Both the position numbers and the translations under genes were made by a program. A stretch of DNA of 22,332 nucleotides from CAAGNP01 sp964611185 (GTDB lineage Bacteria > Bacteroidota > Bacteroidia > Bacteroidales > UBA932). Under the pieces are notes generated by a model that was given only the letters and a program-made list of their open reading frames with translations, did not search any database and was not told where the DNA came from. Shown in pieces: positions 6,044 through 14,670 of this stretch. The DNA is taken from NCBI GenBank assembly GCA_964611185.1, contig CAZSXE010000029.1, forward strand, positions 1-22,332, written 5' to 3'. Position 1 is the stretch's first letter. Each line of letters begins with the position of its first letter.

Positions 6044-6598
6044 ATGAGAACTGATAAGAAAAAATGCACTATACTTAAAAGTGAAATCCTTTTTGACAGA
6101 CCGTGGTTAAAGGCACGAAGAGACCACATCATATCGCCCAACGGAAAAGAAACCCCCGAATACTATGTTTTAGAGTATCCCGACTGGGTCAATACCATTG
6201 CGATTACGCAAGATGGAAAATTCGTAATGGTATATCAATACAGGCACGGATTAAATTACACAGGGTACGAATTATGCGCAGGTGTCTGCGAAAAAGGTGA
6301 TGAATCTTATGAAGCTGCCGCAAGAAGGGAGCTTCTCGAAGAAACAGGCTACGGCCACGGAACATGGCGGGAGCTTTGCTCAATTTGCGGAAACGCAAGT
6401 TCTACGAACAATTATACCCACTGCTTTATTGCCACAGGCGTAGAGAAAATCTGCGAACCTCATCTCGACCCCACCGAGGACCTCTCCTGCGAGCTGCTTA
6501 GCGAAGAAGAAGTACTCTCATTGCTGAATGAAGACAAAATCAAGCAATCACTTATGGCGGCACCGCTTTGGAAGTACTTTTATATGAAATCTCTCTAA
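6044..6598 (+). CDS. Nudix hydrolase, ADP-ribose pyrophosphatase-like
   Basis: The 184-residue cytoplasmic protein carries a Nudix box around residues 80-103: AGVCEKGDESYEAAARRELLEETGY. The metal-binding core is intact (Glu87, Arg95-Glu96, Glu99-Glu100, Gly102), but the leading glycine of G-x5-E is shifted by one residue (G-x6-E). Sequence before the box (FVMVYQYRHG) resembles the ADP-sugar pyrophosphatase subgroup, so hydrolysis of a nucleoside diphosphate linked to a sugar is the best guess. I chose the ATG at 6044 because the open frame extending upstream to 5903 lies inside the transporter gene. An intrinsic terminator follows 27 bp after the stop. Confidence 0.85.
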   Translation: MRTDKKKCTILKSEILFDRPWLKARRDHIISPNGKETPEYYVLEYPDWVNTIAITQDGKFVMVYQYRHGLNYTGYELCAGVCEKGDESYEAAARRELLEETGYGHGTWRELCSICGNASSTNNYTHCFIATGVEKICEPHLDPTEDLSCELLSEEEVLSLLNEDKIKQSLMAAPLWKYFYMKSL

Positions 6599-6625
6599 AA
6601 TAAGGATACCTATTATAAAAAGAAA

Positions 6626-6650
6626 TGCCGAATCACTTCGGCACTTTTTT
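6626..6650 (+). terminator. Intrinsic terminator after the Nudix gene
   Basis: TGCCGAA (6626-6632) and TTCGGCA (6637-6643) form a perfect 7-bp stem with a TCAC loop, followed by C and six T's. It separates the transporter/Nudix unit from the polysaccharide locus. Confidence 0.88.
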
Positions 6651-6654
6651 ACTT

Positions 6655-6692
6655 AACCTAAAACTAAACCTATGAAAAAACTATTCGCATAA
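6655..6692 (+). other. Tandem hexamers and six-codon mini-ORF (MKKLFA)
   Basis: AACCTA, AAACTA, AACCTA stand in tandem (6655-6672) directly before ATG AAA AAA CTA TTC GCA TAA (6672-6692). The layout looks like the start of a typical exported protein gene that stops after six codons. It may be a leader peptide or the remnant of a gene start. It lies in the 242-bp spacer before susC, which otherwise holds only AT-rich sequence, a spaced direct repeat and a -7 box. Confidence 0.3.
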
Positions 6693-6773
6693 ATATAATA
6701 CAAAGTTCTTGCCAAATTATTTTTCATCATAACATATTGTTAAATTTTTTATCTATTTATGAAAATTTAGTTA

Positions 6774-6804
6774 CATTTTTTCGTTTTTTAATTCCACTTT
6801 TTCG
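6774..6804 (+). promoter_or_regulatory. Direct repeat spaced 21 bp, candidate activator site for the PUL
   Basis: CATTTTTTCG (6774-6783) and CACTTTTTCG (6795-6804) match 9 of 10 with starts 21 bp apart, two helical turns. They lie 33 bp or more before the -7 box of susC, where a dimeric activator such as a hybrid two-component regulator would bind. Confidence 0.35.
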
Positions 6805-6837
6805 CAAATTGCTACCTAATACACGCAAATATTACAT

Positions 6838-6845
6838 TAATTTTG
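6838..6845 (+). promoter_or_regulatory. -7 box of the susC promoter
   Basis: TAATTTTG matches TAnnTTTG exactly and lies 47 bp before the susC ATG. No good TTTG -33 element is seen at the usual distance, consistent with an activator-dependent promoter. Confidence 0.5.
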
Positions 6846-6892
6846 TCGAAATATTAGAATGATTATATTTCATTCATAAGAATAACCTATTT

Positions 6893-9800
6893 ATGTTTAC
6901 TAAAAATTTGATTAAATTATTTGCTTCTTTGGCATTCTTGACCATCTCTTTTGGAGTTTTGGCACAAGAAATCAAAGTAACTGGAAATGTATCTGATGCA
7001 GTGGGTCCTATCCCCGGTGCAAGCGTCATGGTACAAGGACTTACCATCGGTGTCGCCACCGATGAAAACGGTAATTATTCGATTGCCGTACCTAATTCTG
7101 AAGCCGTTCTCGAATTTTCATCTCTCGGCTATAAGACTAAAATGGAAAAAGTAGGAACACGCAACATTATTAATATTGTCCTCGCTGAAGACAATGTAAC
7201 TCTCGAAAATGTTGTAATTCTCGGTTACGGTGCTACTGCCCGTAAAAAAGACCTTTCCTCAGCAGTCGGAATTGTTTCAAAAGTCGATGAGCTCCTAACT
7301 CGTCCGGTAGCATCCACTGAAAGTTTGCTTCAGGGTCAGATTGCAGGTGTAACCGTCACTTCAGACGGAGGAAGCCCCGATCAAACACCTTCGATTATTA
7401 TTCGTGGACAAGGTTCTAAAAACGGAGATGCCGTTCTATGGGTTGTTGACGGGATTCCGGGAGCACCTATTGCATCAATGAACGACATTGAAAGCATCAC
7501 TGTTCTAAAAGACGCAGCTTCAGCTGCTATTTACGGTGCACAATCAGGGGCAGGTGGAGTAATCCTCGTAACAACAAAAAAAGCTCAGAAAGGTATTTCA
7601 GTAGAGTATGACGGAGTATTCGGCGCACGCCAGGCGACTAACCTCGTAACCCCTTTAAATGCTTCTCAACAGATAGAAATGCGTAAAATTTCTTACGCCA
7701 ATGCAGGACTTACACTTCCTGACGGATGGAATACTACTAAGAACCCGTGGATTGCCACCAACAGGACCAACTGGATGGATGAAATCTTCAGAACCGCATT
7801 TTATCAAAGGCATAATGTATCACTTAATGCAGGTACAGAAAATTTCAAGAGTCGCCTTTCTCTATCCATGAACGACAATTCCGGAGTACTTGTAAGCACA
7901 TTTAAAAAAGACTACGGTATTCACTATAACGGTTCATACCAAGTTAACAAATGGATTAAAATCTCCGAAGATTTATCATGGAATCAGAGTAGTGACCGCG
8001 GAGTCAATTACACAAGTGCGCACTCAGGTGTAATACTAAGTGCAGTATATATGCCCTCATCCGCACAAGCTTATGACGAAAACGGAAAATATGGCGGTAC
8101 CACCACAGAAGATCCGGCTTATGTAGCCAAATACGGCTCTAATTTCGCCGATGCACACGGTGATGCCATAAACCCTCTTCGCCTTCTAAGCGCAAATTCT
8201 CTTTATAATAAAACTAATAACTTTTGGAGTACTACCGGATTGGAAATTGCGAATATTGTAAAAGGACTTAAATTCAACAGCAGATTCTCTTATGCAGTAG
8301 AAAACTACTTTTCAAAAGAGTTCTCACCGATGCGTACAGAGATCGGAAAACCGAACCTTTCCAATAATCTTTACTACAATTCAAGCAGATCCGATGAATG
8401 GAAAACAGAAAACACACTTACTTACGATCGCACATTCGGCAAACATACCGTAGGAGCTCTTCTCTCTACCACAGCCAATCACTTCGAAGCAAGAGGTTTT
8501 TCTGCTGATGGTACTACATTCTCCGATGAATCCGGAAACCTTCAATATCTTGCATTTGCAGGGAGCAAATCAGCTTCCGACTGGCACACAGGAGCAGATG
8601 CCAATGTCGCTGTAATAGCTCGTCTCGCATACAGCTATGACGACCGCTACTTCATAACCGGTTCATGGCGCCGTGACTATGCCGGCCGTTTAACAAAAGA
8701 GAATAATTTCGGAGATTTCCCTGCCATCACCGGTGCATGGAAAATTTCAAGTGAAAAATTCTTCCCTAAAAACGATGCTGTCAATCTACTCAAACTTCGT
8801 GCTTCATGGGGACGCATCGGAAACCTCGGTTCTATCCCTATGAACTATAAATCATCTACTCTATCAAGCAAAACATGGAATAGTGATACAGCTCTTTATG
8901 GAGTAGATAGCGGTGTTCTACAAGGTACTTTCTGGTGGTTGGGTACAGCTACAAATACCAATCTTACATGGGAGACCTCTCAGCAATTAGACTTAGGTCT
9001 TGATTTAAGCTTCTTCAAAGAAAAGCTTAATATGACCATAGATTTCTATGATAAGAAAACCTATAATCTAATTCAAGAACAGACTACAGGATGGCCTCAG
9101 ACTATAGGTGTGGATGCTATGTTGGTAAATCAGGGAGTGATTAGAAACCGCGGTATCGAAGTACAGGCAGGATGGAGCGAAAGGGTAGGCAAAGATTGGA
9201 ATTACTATATAAATGCCAACTACGCATATAACCACAACTGGGTAGAGAGTACAGGTATCATAAACGAAGACGGATCACAGGGTGTATGGACAGGTGAAGG
9301 GGAATTCCGCAGTATTCCTTGGATATATCAAACAGCGGTAGGTCAGCCCATTAACTCTTTCTTTTTGATTGAGACAGACGGACTTTTCCAGAGTGATGCA
9401 GAAGCTAATGCTTATACAAACAAAGATGGCGAAAAGATTCAGCCCAATGCAAAAGCAGGTGATTTAAAATTTATAGACTATAACAATGATGGAAAAATCA
9501 CCGATGATGACCGTCAGTATATGGGAAGTGCCATGCCGAAACATACTTTTGCCCTTACAGCTGGTTTTGGATGGAAAGGCTTATCCTTCAGTATGATGCT
9601 TCAAGGTACAGCAGGAGGAAAAATCGCTTATGTAGCTAATACAATTCTTGTTTCAGATATAGAAGGAGAATTTAACAGAACTACAGATATTCTTAATGCA
9701 TGGAGCCCTACAAACACAAATTCTAATATTCCCACATTAAGTAAAATCGACAACAACGGCAATTTTACCACAGCTTCTGACTGGTTCCTTGAAGACGGAT

Positions 9801-10027
9801 CATACCTTCGTATCAAGAATGTCACTTTAGCTTATGATTTTACCAAGCTTCTTCAAAAAGCTACACATTTCTCTTCACGTAATAGCAGACTCTCTGTATA
9901 TTTCAGCGGAGAGAACCTTTTCACTTTCACCAAATATTCAGGAATGGATCCTGAGTGTGGAGGTTTTGACACACTTAAATATCCTGTATCAAGGGTACTT
10001 TCATTTGGCATAAAACTTACTTATTAA
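6893..10027 (+). CDS. SusC-family TonB-dependent outer-membrane transporter
   Basis: The 1044-residue protein has a signal peptide (1-24, cleavage at LAQ/E) and a carboxypeptidase-regulatory-like domain (about 27-100, VTGNVSDAVGPIPGASV). It continues with a TonB-box-like segment (VVILGYGATARKKDLS, 107-122), a plug domain with the SusC hallmark ITVLKDAASAAIYGAQSGAG (202-221) and a long beta-barrel ending in LSFGIKLTY with a terminal aromatic. It imports oligosaccharides across the outer membrane, powered by TonB, with the SusD partner as lid. SusD starts 11 bp downstream. The gene opens the polysaccharide locus. No STN secretin-like domain is present, so direct anti-sigma signalling through this protein is not expected. 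Confidence 0.96.
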   Translation: MFTKNLIKLFASLAFLTISFGVLAQEIKVTGNVSDAVGPIPGASVMVQGLTIGVATDENGNYSIAVPNSEAVLEFSSLGYKTKMEKVGTRNIINIVLAEDNVTLENVVILGYGATARKKDLSSAVGIVSKVDELLTRPVASTESLLQGQIAGVTVTSDGGSPDQTPSIIIRGQGSKNGDAVLWVVDGIPGAPIASMNDIESITVLKDAASAAIYGAQSGAGGVILVTTKKAQKGISVEYDGVFGARQATNLVTPLNASQQIEMRKISYANAGLTLPDGWNTTKNPWIATNRTNWMDEIFRTAFYQRHNVSLNAGTENFKSRLSLSMNDNSGVLVSTFKKDYGIHYNGSYQVNKWIKISEDLSWNQSSDRGVNYTSAHSGVILSAVYMPSSAQAYDENGKYGGTTTEDPAYVAKYGSNFADAHGDAINPLRLLSANSLYNKTNNFWSTTGLEIANIVKGLKFNSRFSYAVENYFSKEFSPMRTEIGKPNLSNNLYYNSSRSDEWKTENTLTYDRTFGKHTVGALLSTTANHFEARGFSADGTTFSDESGNLQYLAFAGSKSASDWHTGADANVAVIARLAYSYDDRYFITGSWRRDYAGRLTKENNFGDFPAITGAWKISSEKFFPKNDAVNLLKLRASWGRIGNLGSIPMNYKSSTLSSKTWNSDTALYGVDSGVLQGTFWWLGTATNTNLTWETSQQLDLGLDLSFFKEKLNMTIDFYDKKTYNLIQEQTTGWPQTIGVDAMLVNQGVIRNRGIEVQAGWSERVGKDWNYYINANYAYNHNWVESTGIINEDGSQGVWTGEGEFRSIPWIYQTAVGQPINSFFLIETDGLFQSDAEANAYTNKDGEKIQPNAKAGDLKFIDYNNDGKITDDDRQYMGSAMPKHTFALTAGFGWKGLSFSMMLQGTAGGKIAYVANTILVSDIEGEFNRTTDILNAWSPTNTNSNIPTLSKIDNNGNFTTASDWFLEDGSYLRIKNVTLAYDFTKLLQKATHFSSRNSRLSVYFSGENLFTFTKYSGMDPECGGFDTLKYPVSRVLSFGIKLTY

Positions 10028-10038
10028 AAAATGATAAA

Positions 10039-11673
10039 ATGAAAACAAAAATATTAATTTTTCTGACTTTATCACTACTTACTTTAGGCTCCTGTGCCGA
10101 GTTCTTGGATGTTCAGCCTGAAGGTAGTCCCACTTCTACTACATATTTTAATACTGACCAGCAGTCGATAGACGCCATCAAGGGATTGTACTCTCGTTTC
10201 CCGCAGGAGGGTCAGTTCGGACGAGATTTGTTTTGGGAACAAGGTGGTGCCAACGACATAGTATGGGGGCGTAACCGTTCTTTCAACACTCTTGCATATC
10301 TCACTTACACAGGCGACGAAGGTCCTCTTAGAGATAATTTTGAATATTTCTACCAATGGATGGCCTCATCAAACTGGGTAGTAAACTCCCTTCTTGAAAA
10401 ACAGAAAACCACAGAACTCACTGCTATTGAGACAAGAAGTCTCGGTGAAGCCTACTTTATGAGAGCATTCAACCATTTCTATCTTGCATATCGCTATGGA
10501 ACAGATAAACAGGGAGTTCCTGCTGTTATGTATGAAAAATGCGAAGGTGGATATAAATACACCATTCCTCCACAGCAAGCCTCAGTAATAGATAATTACA
10601 AAATGATTATCGAAGATTTTGAAAATGCAGAAAAAATCCTTCCTACTTTCGATTCTTATGATGCAGGCAACAGAGGTCGCGCACACAAAGCTGCAGCAGT
10701 GGCCTATATGGCAAAGGTTTATGCATACTGGGCTACATGGGACAAAAGTCAATGGGGAAATGTCATAACTTGTGTAGATAAGCTTGAAAAAACCTACGGA
10801 CGCGATTTGGCTCCTTCGTTCTCTCAGCTATTCTCTTCTGATTTTGCCGATTTTTGGACAAAAGAATATATTTGGTCAATCCCCGGCAATGGTGGCTCAA
10901 AGGGAGGTGGATCTGAATTCCCCGGAGTAATACTTGAGAACAAAGGCTGGGGCGTATATAATGGCTGGGGTCAGAATAAACCTACCCTTGACATATACAA
11001 TGAGATGCTTAAAGATGGTGTTGGAAACGAGCGCCTTACCAGGTCTATTCTTGAATATAATCAGGAATTCTATCTTAATGGAGAAAAAAGAGTATTCTAC
11101 TCCTCTTCTGATGTTGAAGCAGGTTTTATGATTAACAAATGGATGGATCCTTTCAAACACCCCAACATGACAGAAGAATATGTCAATACAAGCGGTGACT
11201 GGCCCACAGCACGCGTTAACTTCCATATTCTACGTTTTGCCGATTGTCTTCTACTTCGTGCCGAGGCTTATCTGAATACAGGTAATGCAGCCATGGCTAC
11301 AAAAGATATTAACACAGTCAGAGATCGCTCACATCTTACACTTTTGACAGGTGTGGCTACTTCTGCCGATCTTTACCACGAACGCCGCTGCGAGCTCGCA
11401 TTTGAGTTCACAGACCACCTTTACGATGTTAAGCGTTGGGCTGTTTCTGGCGATGCTACCATTAAAGCTCTTGCATTAAAAGAACTCACAGAAGCTCCCA
11501 AAGTCAGAAGATATGAAAACAGATTGGACCCCAAGTCTGCTTTCACAGTAGGAACTTACGAACTCTATAAAGACCAGTCTAAATCATGGTCAGATTATAA
11601 GATTGTATTGCCCTACCCTTCCGAGCAGGTAAATAAATCCAACGGTGCTCTGAAACAAAATGCCGGATACTAA
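10039..11673 (+). CDS. SusD-family glycan-binding surface lipoprotein
   Basis: The 544-residue protein starts with a lipoprotein signal ending in LGSC (Cys19), then AEFLDVQPEGSPTSTTYF, the usual SusD N-terminus. TPR-like helical segments follow (for example LGEAYFMRAFNHFYLAYRYG at 139-158). The C-terminal RagB/SusD signature is also there: LRFADCLLLRAEAYLNTGN, the INTVRDR motif, HERRCELAFE and HLYDVKRW. It binds the target glycan on the cell surface and delivers it to SusC. Its gene is 11 bp from susC, and a strong terminator-like hairpin follows, so the pair can be expressed above the downstream enzymes. Confidence 0.95.
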   Translation: MKTKILIFLTLSLLTLGSCAEFLDVQPEGSPTSTTYFNTDQQSIDAIKGLYSRFPQEGQFGRDLFWEQGGANDIVWGRNRSFNTLAYLTYTGDEGPLRDNFEYFYQWMASSNWVVNSLLEKQKTTELTAIETRSLGEAYFMRAFNHFYLAYRYGTDKQGVPAVMYEKCEGGYKYTIPPQQASVIDNYKMIIEDFENAEKILPTFDSYDAGNRGRAHKAAAVAYMAKVYAYWATWDKSQWGNVITCVDKLEKTYGRDLAPSFSQLFSSDFADFWTKEYIWSIPGNGGSKGGGSEFPGVILENKGWGVYNGWGQNKPTLDIYNEMLKDGVGNERLTRSILEYNQEFYLNGEKRVFYSSSDVEAGFMINKWMDPFKHPNMTEEYVNTSGDWPTARVNFHILRFADCLLLRAEAYLNTGNAAMATKDINTVRDRSHLTLLTGVATSADLYHERRCELAFEFTDHLYDVKRWAVSGDATIKALALKELTEAPKVRRYENRLDPKSAFTVGTYELYKDQSKSWSDYKIVLPYPSEQVNKSNGALKQNAGY

Positions 11674-11696
11674 CAGGTTAAGTTAATAATGTGAAC

Positions 11697-11735
11697 AGGG
11701 GGGCGGAAGCAACAGTTTTGCCGCCCCCCTTTTTA
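11697..11735 (+). terminator. GC-rich hairpin with T-run after susD (terminator or attenuator)
   Basis: GGGGGGCGG (11698-11706) and CCGCCCCCC (11721-11729) form a perfect 9-bp stem, extended by A11697-T11730, and are followed by TTTTT. It lies in the 75-bp gap between susD and the GH92 gene. I found no -7 box between it and the GH92 start, so partial termination (lower enzyme than SusCD expression) is likely. Confidence 0.85.
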
Positions 11736-11748
11736 ATTAAAAAAGGAT

Positions 11749-14658
11749 ATGAATAAAATAACAATAGCGATTATATTTAGTATAATATCTATATTATCAG
11801 CTTGTTCTGTAGAAAAGCAGCCTGCTGACTATGTAGATCCTTTTATCGGGACGGGAGAACACGGTCACACATATCCTGGAGCTACAGTTCCATTCGGTGC
11901 TGTTCAGCTAAGTCCCGATAATTATCGTGGGGTATGGGATGCCTGCTCAGGATACCACTACGATAGAGATTCCATAATAGGATTTTCTCACAACCATCTG
12001 AGCGGTACAGGATGTGCAGATCTTGCAGACATCCTCTTCCATCCCACCACAAAACCGCCTATTTCCCCAAAGACCAATGGTGATATTTACGAACACTATC
12101 CCTACTCTCATACCGAGGAGAAAGCCGAAGCGGGATATTACTCTGTATTTCTAAAAGGAGAAAACATAAAAGCAGAATTAACCGCCACCACTCACACCGG
12201 CTGGCATCGCTACACATACCCTTCCGGCTCCGCCAACTCTCTGATCATAGATATGCATCATCAGATTACCGATGAAACCATATTCGAGGCAGATATCGAA
12301 CAAACAGGAGCCAATGAGGTTTCGGGAATGCGCATCACGCAGTCATGGGTGAGCGACCAACACATCTATTTTGTAGCACAATTTTCAAAAAACATCGTCA
12401 AAATAGAATATATAGACAAATATTACGCCTATCTCACTTTTGAAGAGGATGGAGAGCCTTTAGTGGCAAAAGTAGGGCTTTCAATCGTAAGTACAGATAA
12501 TGCGAGGGAAAACCTCGACTCGGAGACCTCTTCTTTCAATTTCGATTTCGACACAGTCAGAAAAGAAGCATCGGATAATTGGAATTCATTCCTCTCAAAA
12601 ATAAAGGTTACGGGGGGAACAACAGCAGAAAAAAGAATTTTTTACACTGCTCTTTACCATACGGCGATGGCTCCCAACATCACCTCCGATGTCAATGGAG
12701 AATACCGCCGAAACAACAATCAAATTTCAAAAAAATCCCCTTGGGGCAATACATACTCCACCCTTTCACTTTGGGACACATTCAGATCGTGGCTGCCACT
12801 CTCCACTTTGATTTTTCCTAATGTAACCCACGATATAGTATTCTCATCTATGGATATGTACCAGGCACAGGGAGAACTCCCAATATGGCCACTCTCCTCG
12901 GGAGAGACCAAATGCATGATAGGATACCACTCTATACCATTTATCGTAGATGCATATATGAAAGGAATAGTCCCCGATCTTGATGTTGACAAAGCCCTGG
13001 AAGCGATGGTAACTTCATCAAATATTAATGAGAAAGGGTCAAATTATTACACCTCATTAAGTTTTATTCCTAATGAAAAGAACATCGAATCTGTCTCATG
13101 TCTCCTTGAATACGCTTATGACGACTGGGCCATATCCAGATTTGCAGAGGCTATCGGACATGATAAGATTAGAGACGAATATCTGAACCGTGCAAAATAT
13201 TATATTAATGTTTTTGATGGTAAAACTGCTTTCTTCAGAGCTAAGAACACAAACGGACTTTGGGCAGAACCTTTTAACAGTTTTGATAGCATGAGAGGAT
13301 ACACCGAGGCGACACCATGGCAGTACAGATTTTTCGTACCTCAAGATTTCAATGGTCTTGCACAGCTTTTCGGAGGAGAAAAGCAGCTGAGCAAAGCCGT
13401 TGATGAAATGTTTTTGACAACATCAGATTTTGAACACGGTGTACACGATATTACAGGCACCATCGGTCAATATGCCCACGGCAACGAACCGAGCCATCAC
13501 ATCGCATATATTTACAACTATTTGGGAGAACCTTGGAAAACACAAGAGCTGACAAGATACATTATGGACATCATGTATGACGACACTCCTACCGGCCTGT
13601 GCGGAAATGAAGACTGCGGGCAGATGTCAGCTTGGTATGTTATGTCTGCGATAGGTCTCTACGATGTATGTCCGGGAGCAGGAGAATTCAATTTTACCAC
13701 CCCTCTATTTGACAAGTCCATAATTACTCTTCCTCAGGGTAAGACACTGACCATCACGGCCAATACATCATCCAAAAACAAATACATCAAATCAGTCACT
13801 TTTAACGGTAAAGCCATAGACAGAAACTATATCACATTTGATGAAATCATAAAAGGGGGGAATCTCGATTTTGTCCTCTCTTCGAAGCCAAATAAGGAAA
13901 GGGGGATTTCACAAGAGGCAAGACCCTTCTCAATTACCTCTCTGCCATTTGTTTCCACTCCATTCTATGACGCTCACGGCGATTGCCCCGATATGTTTAT
14001 AGACAGCGTGAAAATATCACTTGGATGCCTTACCCCTGAGGCCATAATAAGATATACCATAGACGGCACTACCCCGGATAACAATTCACCTGAATATTCA
14101 AAATCGTTGTTATTTTATGATAATGCTACGATTCGTGCCATTGCTTGCAAAGAGGGATACTCTTCAAGCAGGGAGATGAAAATAAATATTACGAAAGCCA
14201 CTGCTCAAGAGGCTGACAAAGGGACCTACAAAACCCAAGGGGTAAAATACAGCTATTATTCCGGAAAATTCAAAAATACCACTGAAATAATCTCCAAAGG
14301 ACAATTTATAAAAGAAGGCACACTGCCTCGCCCCTCTCTCGAGCCGGCTGAACATAAAGATAGCTACGGTTTGATTTTTACCGGCTATATTTGCATAAAT
14401 GAAGATGGAATTTGGAAATTTTTTACAAAAAGCGATGACGGATCGACTCTCCAAATTGGTGAACAGATGGTAATTGACAATGATGGTAGTCACTCCGTGT
14501 CATTTCAAGAAGGGAAAATTTACCTTAAAAAAGGATTTTATCCATATATTTTAAAATATTTCGAAGATTGCGAAGGAGAAGAATTACAGTGGTACAGACA
14601 ATCGCCCTCCGAGGAAGAACCTTCGATAATAAATGATAACGATTTATATATAAAATAA
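11749..14658 (+). CDS. GH92 alpha-mannosidase lipoprotein with chitobiase-C-like and PA14 modules
   Basis: The 969-residue protein has a lipobox LSAC (Cys19). A complete GH92 catalytic region follows (about 27-713): VDPFIGTGEHGHTYPGATVPFG, SGYHY, GFSHNHLSGTG, SLWDTFRSW, then HGNEPSHH with the probable general acid Glu580, and GNEDCGQMSAWY (619-630) with the acidic residues of the catalytic base site. GH92 enzymes are calcium-dependent, inverting exo-alpha-mannosidases; linkage preference (1,2/1,3/1,6 or mannosyl-phosphate) cannot be read reliably. After the core come a chitobiase-C-like beta module (about 750-817, YTIDGTTPD) and a PA14-like module (about 828-955, with DDGSTLQIG and IDNDGSHS), both probably glycan-binding. 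Most GH92 proteins end near residue 750, so the tail of about 250 residues is an addition. It opens the enzyme operon. Confidence 0.94.
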   Translation: MNKITIAIIFSIISILSACSVEKQPADYVDPFIGTGEHGHTYPGATVPFGAVQLSPDNYRGVWDACSGYHYDRDSIIGFSHNHLSGTGCADLADILFHPTTKPPISPKTNGDIYEHYPYSHTEEKAEAGYYSVFLKGENIKAELTATTHTGWHRYTYPSGSANSLIIDMHHQITDETIFEADIEQTGANEVSGMRITQSWVSDQHIYFVAQFSKNIVKIEYIDKYYAYLTFEEDGEPLVAKVGLSIVSTDNARENLDSETSSFNFDFDTVRKEASDNWNSFLSKIKVTGGTTAEKRIFYTALYHTAMAPNITSDVNGEYRRNNNQISKKSPWGNTYSTLSLWDTFRSWLPLSTLIFPNVTHDIVFSSMDMYQAQGELPIWPLSSGETKCMIGYHSIPFIVDAYMKGIVPDLDVDKALEAMVTSSNINEKGSNYYTSLSFIPNEKNIESVSCLLEYAYDDWAISRFAEAIGHDKIRDEYLNRAKYYINVFDGKTAFFRAKNTNGLWAEPFNSFDSMRGYTEATPWQYRFFVPQDFNGLAQLFGGEKQLSKAVDEMFLTTSDFEHGVHDITGTIGQYAHGNEPSHHIAYIYNYLGEPWKTQELTRYIMDIMYDDTPTGLCGNEDCGQMSAWYVMSAIGLYDVCPGAGEFNFTTPLFDKSIITLPQGKTLTITANTSSKNKYIKSVTFNGKAIDRNYITFDEIIKGGNLDFVLSSKPNKERGISQEARPFSITSLPFVSTPFYDAHGDCPDMFIDSVKISLGCLTPEAIIRYTIDGTTPDNNSPEYSKSLLFYDNATIRAIACKEGYSSSREMKINITKATAQEADKGTYKTQGVKYSYYSGKFKNTTEIISKGQFIKEGTLPRPSLEPAEHKDSYGLIFTGYICINEDGIWKFFTKSDDGSTLQIGEQMVIDNDGSHSVSFQEGKIYLKKGFYPYILKYFEDCEGEELQWYRQSPSEEEPSIINDNDLYIK

Positions 14659-14670
14659 TGTTATATTATT

